Of a DNA stretch of 38,555 nucleotides, positions 7,855 to 20,500 are shown piece by piece; position 1 is the first letter of the stretch, and every line of letters starts with the position of its first letter. A model generated the notes under the pieces. That model saw only the letters and a list, made by a program, of their open reading frames with translations, searched no databases and was not told the DNA's origin. Origin of the DNA: a bacterium (GTDB lineage Bacteria > Patescibacteriota > Gracilibacteria > Peribacterales > Peribacteraceae); contig JAQBVR010000010.1 in NCBI GenBank assembly GCA_027623015.1, positions 1 to 38,555 on the forward strand, given 5' to 3'. The translations under genes were made by a program, and so were the position numbers.

Positions 7855-7869
7855 AAGTAGTACAAACAT

Positions 7870-8322
7870 ATGAAACACAACACACCAAAAACATTCGCAT
7901 CATTCCTTCTTGTAGCAATTGTATTTGCACTTGCAGACATGCCCGTTGCAGAAGCTACTCTATCTCCACGTCGTACCGATGGACTACGTAATGCTGCGAC
8001 AACACCGAAGCAAATCGAGCTACAAGCTGACCTCGCCGAACGCACTCGTCGACTAGCAGATCAATATAGTACACGCACGGGTGGTAGTGACTTCGATGCA
8101 CCTGACGTAAATAGTGACACTCCTGATCCAGTCATGCGAACTCGCCGTGAAAGTCTCACTGCAGTGGTAACACAGTCTGAGCCCACTTGGGAACTTGCAG
8201 AGGTGGCTGAGTCTCATACGATTGCTAAAAACATGCCTGCGTTGCCAAGTTCTGGATTTGGCATCTCTATGACTGCTATCGCTCTTGCAGCAACCGCAGT
8301 TATACGAACATTGAAGAGCTAA
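7870..8322 (+). CDS. Small secreted protein with LPxSG-like C-terminal anchor
   Basis: A 150-residue protein. Residues 1-29 form a signal peptide (MKHNTPKTF, then the hydrophobic ASFLLVAIVFALADM, cleavage probably after VAEA). The mature part is polar, with basic and acidic patches (SPRRTDGLR; DLAERTRRLADQYSTR) and no domain that I recognise. The C-terminus has ALPSSG, a hydrophobic helix and a short tail ending RTLKS, like a sortase sorting signal with Ser in place of Thr. I infer a wall-anchored or membrane-anchored surface protein. It lies just upstream of the giant SLH gene in the same direction, but the giant gene has its own candidate promoter. Confidence 0.75.
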   Translation: MKHNTPKTFASFLLVAIVFALADMPVAEATLSPRRTDGLRNAATTPKQIELQADLAERTRRLADQYSTRTGGSDFDAPDVNSDTPDPVMRTRRESLTAVVTQSEPTWELAEVAESHTIAKNMPALPSSGFGISMTAIALAATAVIRTLKS

Positions 8323-8459
8323 GAACTTCGTATCTCAACTTGAATCTATGTCTGACATTTGAGTAATGTTGACTTTTGTTTACTTTGTGTCCGTACCTAT
8401 AGAAGTACTTGCTTTAAACTGAGACTATGTCGCTGTGCATAGAGCAAAAGCGTGTTTTG

Positions 8460-8468
8460 TGGTAAAAT
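8460..8468 (+). promoter_or_regulatory. Candidate extended -10 of the giant gene
   Basis: TGG TAAAAT at 8460-8468; no clear -35. Transcription would start near 8475. That gives a roughly 90-nt leader if translation starts at ATG 8565, or almost none if a non-AUG codon near 8475-8484 is used. Confidence 0.4.
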
Positions 8469-8532
8469 TATAAGATTTCATACATACAAACACTATTCAA
8501 CGTTCTGGAGGCCCCAGAAGATATCTCTCTAT

Positions 8533-8561
8533 ACGCGCGCGCGCGTCGTGCGTGTGCACGT
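8533..8561. other. Alternating purine-pyrimidine tract (Z-DNA-prone)
   Basis: Positions 8533-8546 and 8547-8561 are each perfect purine-pyrimidine alternations rich in CG and TG steps, joined at one pyrimidine-pyrimidine step. This lies immediately before the giant gene's ATG. Such tracts favour left-handed DNA under negative supercoiling. Read in the giant gene's frame it encodes basic residues (ARARRACAR). Confidence 0.6.
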
Positions 8562-8564
8562 CTC

Positions 8565-11500
8565 ATGTTAGTGAGTTTTCTGCTAAACGGTATCATCACA
8601 ACACCGGTTCTTGCACAAGCTATCGAAGATGCGAGTCCGGTTGAGTTAACTGTTAGCTCATCGTCTACTTCGTCAGAAATATCTGAATCATCTTCTTCGA
8701 AAAAAGAGATAGAGGAAATAAAAGAAATAGAGGATTCATCATCTGCATCTTCCGAATCTGAATTGTCAGACTCATCCGAAGAAATAGTTGAAGAAGTAGT
8801 TGAGGTTGAATCTTCAACCTCGAGTACCTTGAGCACGTCGTCCACTTCGAGTACCTCTAGTGCAGAAGTAATATTAGATCTTGAACTTCCAGATACATCA
8901 TCCAGTTCTTCATCTTCAACCTCGAGCACGTCGTCTACCTCGAGCACTTTAGAGAAAGAGATACAAGCATCGCTTATAAGCACACCAAAGCGATCGGTAC
9001 CAACCAATACACATCCTACATTTTCTGTACCGAAGGATGCAGAGATACAAAATATAGATGAACTTACACAGAGACTCATCGTTACACTTACAGATGCAGA
9101 CGGAGAGCTGACAAGCCCTGAGCTTGATATTGAAGCTACACAGGGTGCATACACCGTTACAGTGTTACCAAGTAATGACTTTGCACCAGGGCTCTACAGC
9201 ATCTCTGCTGTCATCGACGGTACCCGTGGTGCCAATCGACAACTTCAAAAACTCTTCCGAGAAACCGAAGGTGATGTAGAGGACATTATTGTTCTAGATG
9301 ACACTGTTCAGTGGGGAATGATCGCATTAAATACTGACCGTGCTGTGTACAATGTTGGTGATACTGCAGAGGTCACATTCACCGTGTTGAGTGATTATGG
9401 CAATGCACTCTGCGATGCAGACGTTGTTCTCACGATTACAGACTCAGATGGCAACGTAACTGAGCCAACTGTACTGCATCCATCTACATGCGAAGCGACT
9501 GCAGAAGGTATGCCAGTCTTTACGGCATCTATAACATTTGAAACATCTGGAGATCATAATCTGATAGTAACAGCTGAAACAGAAGAAGGTCAGCGCACAC
9601 TGAAGCAAGCAGTGTCTGTGTCAGACGAGCAGTCACTCATCGATGTACAGCGCAGCAATGCAGTCATTGCACTTGCAGGATCTGAGCAAACCATGACAGT
9701 CACTATTACTCCATCGCATACATTTGTTGGAGAAGTAACAGAGACTTTTCCATACGCAGTAGAGATTCTTGCATCTGATCCACCTGCAGATCTTAGTTTA
9801 GATAGCGATGGCAGCAAGCGCCTGACATGGAATAAGCAGTGGGATGCAGATAGGACATATACATTGACCTACACGTACAAGAGTCCTGTAGACGAGAAAG
9901 CATTTAGACTCTTTGGGCCTATTCATGCTGAGGGTACAGTGATGGGAACTACCGCTATTGAGGTGGACGACGTACTCGACGTTTTTTCATCTAATTCAAG
10001 TGAATCAGACAGCTCTTCATCATCCAAAGAAGTAATAGAGGATTCTTCTTCCTCTGAGGATGTTGTCGAAGTGGACGAGGTTCTCGACGTGCTCGACGTT
10101 TCTTCGTCTAGTTCAGAAGATACCTCTGAGTCGTCTTCCTCAGAAAAAGAAATAGAAAATTCTACTTCAAGCACGTCGTCCACCTCAGAATCTTCCGAGA
10201 TTGAGGAAGTCAGTGAGCCAGAGTCAGAAGAGGCTATCGAAGAAGTCATTGAGCCAGAAGAAGTCTCCAGTATCTGGAAACGCATCTTCAGCTTCATCGT
10301 CCAAGATGCTATCGCATTATCAGTAGATCGAGATCTACGGTTTACAGAACTACGACAGTGGCAGACCGTATTCGCAGTATCTGTTGTAGGGGAGGTAAGT
10401 AGCGATACAGGATTTACATTCTTGTCCGATGAATCCGAATTCCCTGAGCAGAAAACTGAAAATACATTGGTTCTAGAGAGCGAAGGAGATCAAGAGCTCT
10501 TTGCCCTAGGAAGTGAGCCAGAGTTTGTCATCCTTCAGCCTCTTATCAAAAAATCAGATGTAAAAGACAAGGAAGATACTTCTGTCACTGAACAGAAAGT
10601 CTTTGCTGATATTCTCGATACAGTCATCGATACTGAGTCTGTAGAGTATGCGATCGCAGAGACTATTATTGCAGATCAGAACACACAAGAGCGTATTGCA
10701 GGTGCTGTCATGAAAGATTCACTGCATGTTACTAAGCTTAGTGATGTTGCCTTGCCATCTGGTAGACGTATGCGGGCTTCGACAGTGAATTCTATAACGG
10801 ACAACATCATCCAAACTCTCGATGATTCAGAGAGCGTACAAGATGCTGTAGCGCAGGAAGTGCAAGATGTTGTTGCGACTGTTATCGAAGAACATGTCGT
10901 CGAAAAGGTAAAGCAAAAGCTTATCGCAGAAGCAATAGATGGTGACTTGCAGAAAAAAGACATCGAAGATGTTGTAGAGAGTATTGTTGCATCTGATCAG
11001 AGAGGTATAGTCGCAGATGTTACAGCGGAAGATGTGAGCATTCAAGATGTGGTTGTAGATGCAGTTGTACAAAATATGCAAAAAGGAACCGACTCACAAG
11101 AGGTTTCTACGAAAGAAGTCTTCCAGATGCATGTAACAAATGTTGCAGGAGATGCAGTCGCTATCGAACATCACTTCGAACAGAAGTCAGATGGATCTAC
11201 TGTCTTAAAACTAGGAAACAAAAAAGGTCTCAAGCCTGGTAGATACACAGTGCACACACAGATCACCAATCCACTTACAGGAGAGGAACAGATATTTGAA
11301 CAAGACTTTACATGGGGTGTCCTTGCACTCAACGCTGCAAAGGACGTTTACACTCCTGGTGAAGTGGTAAAGCTTGCTCTTGGTGTACTAGATGACGAAG
11401 GTGCCATGGTCTGCGATGCTATTCTTCATCTAACAGTGCTATCTCCAGATGGGACAGAGACTATCCTTTCAACTACAGAAGGATCTATCTCAGTTTCAGA

Positions 11501-14500
11501 AACATGCTCTGTCATGAAGTCAGATCTTATTACGCCCGACTACTCAACCATGTTCCGTGTCGATGAAGCAGGGGTATACAAAGTAGAAGCTGTCGCACAG
11601 ACACCAAATGGAGAACGGTCTCTAAAGTCACAGATTGTTGTTAAAGAAAATCCTGTATTCGTTGTTAAGAGAGAAGCTGCAACGCGTTTGTATCCTGTTG
11701 GATATTCACCGATGACGATCACCGTCACATTTAACCAAGACTTTACCGGTTCAATTGCCGAAAAACTTCCATCAGACTTCTATCCAACAGATATATCTGC
11801 AGATGGATTGCTGAGCAATGAGGAGAAAAATATTACATGGGAAGGAAGTTGGTCTGCTGGAGAAACAGCAGAATTCTTCTACCGATACAATGCTCCAGAC
11901 ATCTCTCCAGAGTTCTACACATTGGGACCCATCATACTTTCAAGCAGTATTGACAACTTTACACATAGAGAGTCTCGTGTATGGCTCATCGCAAACGATG
12001 CAACTGTTACTTCAATATTTAGACCAAACGCAGATGGAGCAAATGTAAGTCATACAGACTCATTTTCCTCTTGTAATACGCTTGGAAACTACGAGTGCGT
12101 CGATGAGGTAGTTGCTGATGACACAACTTCACAAATTCAGGCTACAGACGCATGCTCAGCAAGCATTGAGACTTTTGCAACAACATTTGCACTAACAGAT
12201 GGCAGTCTAACCAACGGTGCCATCGCATCTGTAACGGTCTATACAAGAGTGGCCGTAGACACGACAACTGATCAAACCTTTACGACCGAAATTCGAACTG
12301 TCTCTACCAATTATCTTGGGTCTACAGAAACACTTTCTGCAAATAGTACATTTCAGACGATCTCAAAAACCTATACGACAAATCCAAATACAGGTATCGC
12401 ATGGACTTGGGCACAGATCAACGCGATAGAAGCAGGTGCAGAGGCAACGCATGATGCAGACTCTTGTGGTGGATTATCTTACATTACACAGACATACATA
12501 GAAGTCTCTTACACAGCAACAAGTCCGTGGACAATTCGACCAAATGGAAATGGAACGATTGCATATACGGATGTAAATAGCACAACGTGTAATGCGACGA
12601 ATGGTAACTATGATTGTGTAGACGAAACGAGCGCAGATGATGCAACGAGCAATGTTGGATTTCAAGATTCTTGTTCTATATCTGAAGAATCTGCAGAAGA
12701 CCTCTACACAGTAACTGGTAGTGGAGGGATAACAAACGACATAGATTCCGTCACTGTCTATGTCCGTAGTCAGTCAAATAATGGAGCAAACGCTACTGTC
12801 GCAACAAAGCTACGAACAAATTCTACAAACTACTATGGTACAGAAGTTGGTAATGGTACTTATGTAACAGATTCGACTGTGTATACGACAAATCCAAATA
12901 CAGGACTCACTTGGACATGGGCAGAGATCGATGCATTGCAAGTAGGAGCACGTTCCACTCACGGAGGAGGTGCATGTAGTGCTAAAACAGATGTCACACA
13001 GGTATATGTGGAAGTTGCTTTTGCTGCTACACCGAGAGTAACAGGTACGCTCTATAGCGACGAAGGAGTTACGCCTGTTGCTGGGAAGACTATTGCGTAC
13101 TCTACCAATGGTAGTGGAGCTATAGACACTGCCATCACTGATGCAGGTGGTCAATTTAGACTGTCTGGAGCCACATTGACAGGCGGAACCATCATCACCC
13201 TATGGCAAGACGATGGCACAGGAACTGGTGTAGTAGTCACCCAAGCTACAACTGGAACAAATACTGGTATCCATCTATACCAAAACCGTTTGATCATCCG
13301 AAATGAAAATGGATCTGGAGCGATCACAAATAATATTCTCAATAGTGCTGAAAATAACGGTGGTACGCCTGAGCCAGACATCGCAGCAGTATATACAGTG
13401 ACATCAGACAATCTGACGATGTCCGGAGGCATGGAGCTTCTGGTCTGGGCAAGAGATGTGTATACCCCTGGAGGCACAGTGACTGCAGACGACATCGATA
13501 TAAATGGTACGTTGACGATGGGGACCAATGCACTTACTGCATCTGGATCCTTCGATGCAACAGGAGGTAGCTTCTCCATCTCTGGAACGACAACATTTAA
13601 CTCTACTGCATCTACAAATACCATCACGATGAACGGAGGAACAATGTCCGGTGTAATCTTTGCTGGAGGACAGGGTGCTTGGACACTGCAAGATGCGACA
13701 GATATAAACGGTCTTTTGACCATCTCTGGAGGAACATTGAAACAAGGAAATGCGACATTAAACATCTCGAAAGACCTGCGCATCGCACTCGGTGCATCAT
13801 TTACCAAATCGACCAATAGCTCACTTCTCAAGCTTGATGGAGACTTGTGGTACGAAGATGAAGTTGGTCTAAATCTTGGATATGTGCAAATAGGAGCAAG
13901 TCCTGAAATCATAACACTCTCAGGCTCACTCCAAGCAGACAAACTAACGGTTGGAACAGGGGATACACTGACACTCTCTGGAAACAATCTATTTGTAGGA
14001 ACCGGTGGTTTGTATCTCTATGGAACGCTTGATGCCAGTGACGACAGAGGGAGCACTTCGCTCATCACAGTATCTGGAGCATGGGTAGCAGCAGGCTCTG
14101 GAAACCTTATTGGTGGTACATCAACAGTACTGTTTGATGGTACATCTGGATCACATCAATTTGCGTCTTCTGGCGCATTCCATAATCTGGTCTTCTCTGG
14201 AACTGGAGGTACATGGAGTGCATCTGGCGATGCTCTAGATGTAAATGGAAGCTTCAGTCTCTCTGCAGGTACATTTGTCGCTCCGACTACATTAAACCTT
14301 TCAGGTTCATTCCTAAACGGTGCTAGCGGTACCTTTACACACAACTCCGGTTCGGTGATCCTCGATGGTAATAGTCAGACCGTATCTGGCGCTACAGCAT
14401 TCCACATCTTTACAAAAAATGGCTCTGCGCCTGACATATTTACATTTGCAGCTACTGCACTCCAAACATTTAGCGGAACGCTTACGATAGCTGGTACATC

Positions 14501-17500
14501 CAATGACTCGCGCATAACTGTTGTATCTTCTCAAGCAGGACTAGCCGCAAAACTTTCGCTCGATGCAGCAACCTCAGAAAGTATCTCCTTTATAGACCTG
14601 AAAGATAACGATGCATCTGGTGGTCAGACACTCGACTGTACTGGATGTATAAATACTGGAAACAATACAGGTTGGTTCTTTGCAACAGATCCTGTTGTTG
14701 GAACATTGTATAGCGATAGGGGAGTCACGCCATTGCCAAGTAAGCTCGTATCGATCAGCTACAACGGTGGTTCGCTCACTTCTTCTTATACGACAGATGC
14801 AGGAGGACAATTTACACTCTCTGGTGTCGCGATGACAGGAGGTACGATCATTACACTGTTCGTAGATAACGAGACGCAGGATGCAGTCACAGTGACACTT
14901 GGTTCTGGAGGATCCATGACAGGAATCCACATGTACCAAGACTTCTTCATCATTCGTAGTGACTCAGGCTCTGTAGCGCAGACAAACAACATCCTCACGA
15001 GTGCAGCAAACCTTGGCGGTACAGGAGACAGCGATCTTAGCAATATCTTCACACTTTCAAGCAACAATCTTACAGTACCCTCTGGAAAGAACCTCCTTAT
15101 ATGGGATAACGATACCTACAACCCTAGTGGCACAGTCACTGCGACAACACTCAGTGTCAGCACAGGTTCATCTCTTACTGCATCTGGCTTTGCAGTAGAT
15201 ATAAACGGCGATATGAGCGTATATGGAACGTATGACCAAGCACATGGAACACTTACAGTATCTGGATCTTTGCGGATCAAATCTGCAGGAGCATTTACGC
15301 ATGCTACAAATGCATCTCTCATCACTTTCGATGGAGAGTCTACGTTTGAAGATGAGGGTAATAACGGACTTGGTACGGTGATTATTGGTGCAAGTGACAA
15401 CACAACACTCACAGTATCTGGTGCACTGCAGGCATATATGCTCACCGTTGGAACGGGGGATACACTCGTCACAAATGGATACAATATCTCCGTTGGCACA
15501 GGTGGTTTGCACAATCATGGTTACTTCATTGCGTCAGACAATAGTCCGCATATATCTACCATTACCGTCTCTGGTTCATGGTTACACTCTGGAACAGGAG
15601 GATTTACTCCCGGGTCATCTACAGTCCTCTTCGACGGTACCTCAGGAATACATGAGATCACAGCATCTGGCTCGTTCTACCGATTAGTCTTCTCTGGCAC
15701 AGGGGCAACGTGGACTGCAACAGGTTCATTCCTCGATATCAATGGTGGACTAACGATCTCTGCAGGAACTCTCATTGCATCTGACGTCATCACACTTTCT
15801 GGTTCGTTCCTCAATGGAGCAAGTGGCACATTTACACACCATTCAGGTTCCGTGATACTCAACGGTCTCGACCAGACAATCTCTGGTTCTACAGTCTTCT
15901 TTAGGCTCACCAAGACTGGGTCAACAGCACAGACTCTCACATTCCCAGCAACTGCACAGCAGTCTATCAGTGGCTCTATAGTTCTCACGGGAACTAGTGC
16001 ATCAAATAGACTCAGCCTACGATCGAGTACATCTGGCATCGCGGCCAAACTCTACGTAGATGTCGGTGCAACGAAAGAATTTTCATATCTCGATGTACAG
16101 GATATCGATACCTCTCCAGGTGTCGTGCTCACCTGTACAACAGAATGTGTAAATAGCGGAAACAATACAGGATGGAATTTCAATACTATCGTTGGTTCTG
16201 CATATAGTGACGAAGGGGTTACACCTCTTTCAGCTGTAACTGTAGCCATGTCTCTAAATGGAGGTGTTGCGACAGATACAGCGATAACAGACTTGGGAGG
16301 ACAGTTTACACTCTCTGGTGCAACATCTTTGACTGGTGGAACGATCATCACTCTGTACTTAGATTCTGGAAGCTCTTCGGGTGTGACTATCGCACTAGGT
16401 TCTGGTTCGAGTATGTCGGGCATGCACATCTTTAAAGACAGGCTTATCGTCCGTAGTGTTGCAGGCTCAACTGCTATTACAAACCTCGACATCGACCACG
16501 CAAATGACAACGGCGATGCATCTATCACCGCAATACTTACAAGCGCTAGTACTAGCGCTATAGTAGTAGCTGGAGGGAAGGAGCTACTCGTCTGGACAGG
16601 TTCAACATTTGCACCAGCAGGTACAGTGACTGTTGACGATATCGACATAGATGGAACACTGACCATGCTGACCAATGCACTTACAGCTTCAGGCTCCTTC
16701 GATGCTACTGGTGGTAACTACAGCATCTCAGGTACGACAACATTCAACTCTACAGCATCTACAAATACCATCACGATGAATGGAGGGACTATGTCTGGTG
16801 TTATCTTTGCTGGAGCAAACGGGTCTTGGACACTACAAGATGCAACCGACTTCAATGGTACGGTAACCATCTCTGGTGGAACGCTCGTACAAGGAAACAC
16901 AACCCTCTCTATCGCAGGCGATCTACGTGTCACAGCAGGTGCTGCCTTCACGAAGTCGAGTAACAGCTCAATGTTGACGCTTGACGGAGACTTGATCCTT
17001 GAAGATGAGCAAACAGTAAACTTCGGTAATCTGGCTATATCTGGGGCTCCAGATAACACGGTAACGCTTTCTGGGGCACTACAAGCAGACAGTCTAACTA
17101 TCGGAACAGGAGACACACTCACACTCTCTGGGTTCAACCTCCTCATCGGAACAGGTGGACTGCATCTTCATGGAAGCTTGAATGCAGGTGATAATGGAAC
17201 TGCAGTGTCACTCATTACTGTCTCTGGTTCATGGCTTGCATCTGGAACAGGGGACTTCATCGGCGGAACATCTACTGTTCTCTTCGATGGCACTACAGGC
17301 TCACATGAGATCACATCATCTGGAGCATTTCACAACCTCGTATTCTCTGGAACAGGAGGAACGTGGACAGCGAGTGGCGATGCGATGAACGTTAACGGTA
17401 GCTTTAGTTTGAGCGCTGGTACATTGACGGCACCTGCAACATTGAACCTCTCAGGGTCCTTCCTCAATGGCGCCAGTGGTACATTTACGCACAATTCAGG

Positions 17501-20500
17501 TTCGGTGATCCTTGATGGTAATAGTCAGACTATCTCTGGTGCGACAGTATTTTATAACTTGTCTAAGGTAGGATCTAGCCCAGATATACTTACATTTGCA
17601 GCTACTACTGAGCAGTCTGTAAGTGGAGCACTTTCATTGCGAGGCACGAGTGCATCAAGCATATTAGTAATCAAATCTAGTATTGCAGGTATTGCAGGAC
17701 TACTCAGCCTCGATACTCTCGCTGGTACTTCAAACAATGCATTCCTCGATATCATCGATAACGATGGAAGTAATGGCCTGCAAATCTCTTGTACGGACTG
17801 TACCGATAGTGGTAACAATACAAACTGGGACTTTGCACTCGCTTCTATCGTCGGTACGCTCTATAGCGACGAAGGAATCACCCCTCTGGCGAGTAAAAAA
17901 GTTGCAATCAGCTTTAATGGTGGAGCAATACTCGATGATGATGAGACAGATGCCGGAGGTCTATTTACCCTATCAGGTGCCTCTCTAACAGGGGGAACTA
18001 TCCTCACTATTTATATCCAAGACGAGGTACAGGATGGTGTACTTGTCGCTTTAGCAACAGGATCAAGTATGACTGGTATGCACTTGTACCAAGACTTCCT
18101 TATAGTAAGGAGTGAATCGGGAGCTGTTGCTGTTACAAATACAATACTGTCACTGGCAGATGACTTTGCTGGAACACCAGATACAGATGTATCTAATATC
18201 TACACAATTTCTGCTGGAAACCTTACTGTGCCCACAGGAAAGAACCTTCTTGTATGGGGCAACGACACATTTGAACCAGGTGGAAGTATAAACGTTCCAT
18301 CCTTCTCTATAGGGACAGGCTCTGTCTTTACCACAAATGGATCTGCCGTAGATATCAATGGAACATTCACGGTCTACGGTACATTTAACCAAGGTAATAG
18401 TGCTCTTAGTGTGTCAGGAAATTTGCTCATCTCTTCTGGTTCGACATTTACGAAGTCGAGCAATAGTTCACGGTTTATCCTCGATGGTGACCTCACGTTT
18501 AACGATGAGACATCTACAAATCTAGGTCATGTGCAGATCGGAGCAAGTCCAGATACCACAACGCTACTCTCAGATCTTACAGTCGATACTCTTACTGTGG
18601 GCACAGGGGATGTCCTTATATTATCTGGTCATAATCTGTTTATCGGAACTGGTGGACTACATCTTCATGGTCTTATGGATGCAACAGACGACAGAGGAAG
18701 TGTGTCGCTCATTACCGTATCTGGTTCTTGGCTAGCGTCTGGGACGGGAGACTTTATCGCAGGCAAGTCTACAGTGCTCTTCGATGGTAGTTCTGGATCA
18801 CACAACATTACCGCTTCTGGAGCATTCTACAACGTTGTATTCTCTGGAACAGGAGGCACGTGGAGTGCATCTGGATCGTATCTAAATATAGATGGAAACT
18901 TCACACTTTCTGCAGGTACGTTTACAGCTCCAGACATCATCAATCTTTCTGGTTCATTCCTTAATGGAGCAAGCGGAATGTTCAATCACAACTCTGGTTC
19001 TATGATCCTTGATGGACCAGACCAAACACTATCTGGTTCTACAGTGTTCTACAACTTGAGTAAGTCTGGTTCGACTGCACATACTCTTACATTTGCAGCC
19101 ACGGCTGAGCAGACTGTAAGTGGCGCACTTCTTCTACATGGTGGAAGTTCGACTGCACGCTTAAGCTTGCGTTCAAGTATCGCAGCCATCCTCTCACTCC
19201 TCACACTAGATGCCGCAGGAACACAGTCTATTTCCTATGTTGATGTAAAGGATAATAGCGCATCTGGAGGCCAAATACTGACATGTGGAAACCTCTGTGC
19301 AAACAGTGGAAATAGCGCAAACTGGCTTCTCGATACTGTTACAGGTACTGCATATAGTGATGAAGGAGCAACGCCGATTGCATCCACACAAATCGCAATA
19401 AGCTACAACGGTGGTGCAGTAACAGATACACACACGACAGATGCTGGTGGACTCTTCACTCTCTCTGGAGCAAATATGACGGGTGGTACAGTCATTACAG
19501 TATATCTCAATGGTGGCACTGCTACAGGAGTAACTATTCTTCTTGGATCAGGATCATCTATGACAGGCATCTCCGTATTTGAAAATCGTCTTATCATTCG
19601 CAGTGAATCTGGCTCTGTACTGTTTACAAATACCACACTCGCAGTCGCAGATGACAATGCAGATACGGACATCACGACAGTGCTTTCGAGTGCTTCAACT
19701 ACAGCTGCAACGGTATCAGCTCCATATGAATTACTCGTGTGGGCAGGTACGACTTTCATACCAGGAGGCACACTAACAACAGACGACATAGATATAAACG
19801 GTACACTCACACTTGGTACCAATGCACTTACTGCTTCAGGATCCTTCGACGCAACTGCTGGAACATACAGTATCTCTGGGACGACAATATTTAACTCCAC
19901 TGCATCGAACAACCTTATCACGATGAATGGAGGGACTATGTCTGGTATAATCTTTGCAGGAGCAAATGGAGCATGGACGCTACAAGATGCAACAGACTTC
20001 AACGGAACAGTGACGATCTCTGGTGGAACACTGATTCAAGGAAATACAACACTTAATATTGCAGAAGATCTTCGCGTTGCTGCTGGAGCAGCATTTACGA
20101 AGTCATCAAACAGCTCACTGCTTACACTCGATGGAGACTTGATCCTCGAAGACGAGCAGTCCGTCAACTTCGGAAATCTTTTGATCTCTAGCATTCTAGA
20201 GAACACAGTTACGCTATCTGGATCTCTTCAGGCGGACACTCTCACGATCGGAACAGGAGACACACTGACACTCTCTGGATTCAACCTCTTCATCGGAACG
20301 GGTGGATTGCATCTTCATGGAAACTTGAATGCTGCAAACAATGGATCTGCAATATCACTCATTACAGTATCTGGCTCATGGCTAGCATCTGGAACAGGAG
20401 ACTTTATCTCGGGAGATTCCACAGTCCTCTTTGATGGAACATCGGGTAGCCATGAGATCACAGCATCTGGTGCATTCCATAACCTTGTCTTCTCTGGAAC

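Larger units (their letters stand above)
7417..7869. other. 453-nt gene-free region with hairpins and short repeats
   Basis: No convincing gene; a 64-codon frame at 7420-7614 looks spurious. It holds a nested hairpin at 7479-7524, a perfect 8-bp stem with 3-nt loop at 7609-7627 (ACTTAACT-TAG-AGTTAAGT), an imperfect inverted repeat 7748-7761/7778-7790, and two direct copies of TTGGGATTTG at 7780-7789 and 7801-7810. The last part resembles a dispersed intergenic repeat. The 3' end carries the promoter for the next gene. Confidence 0.6.
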
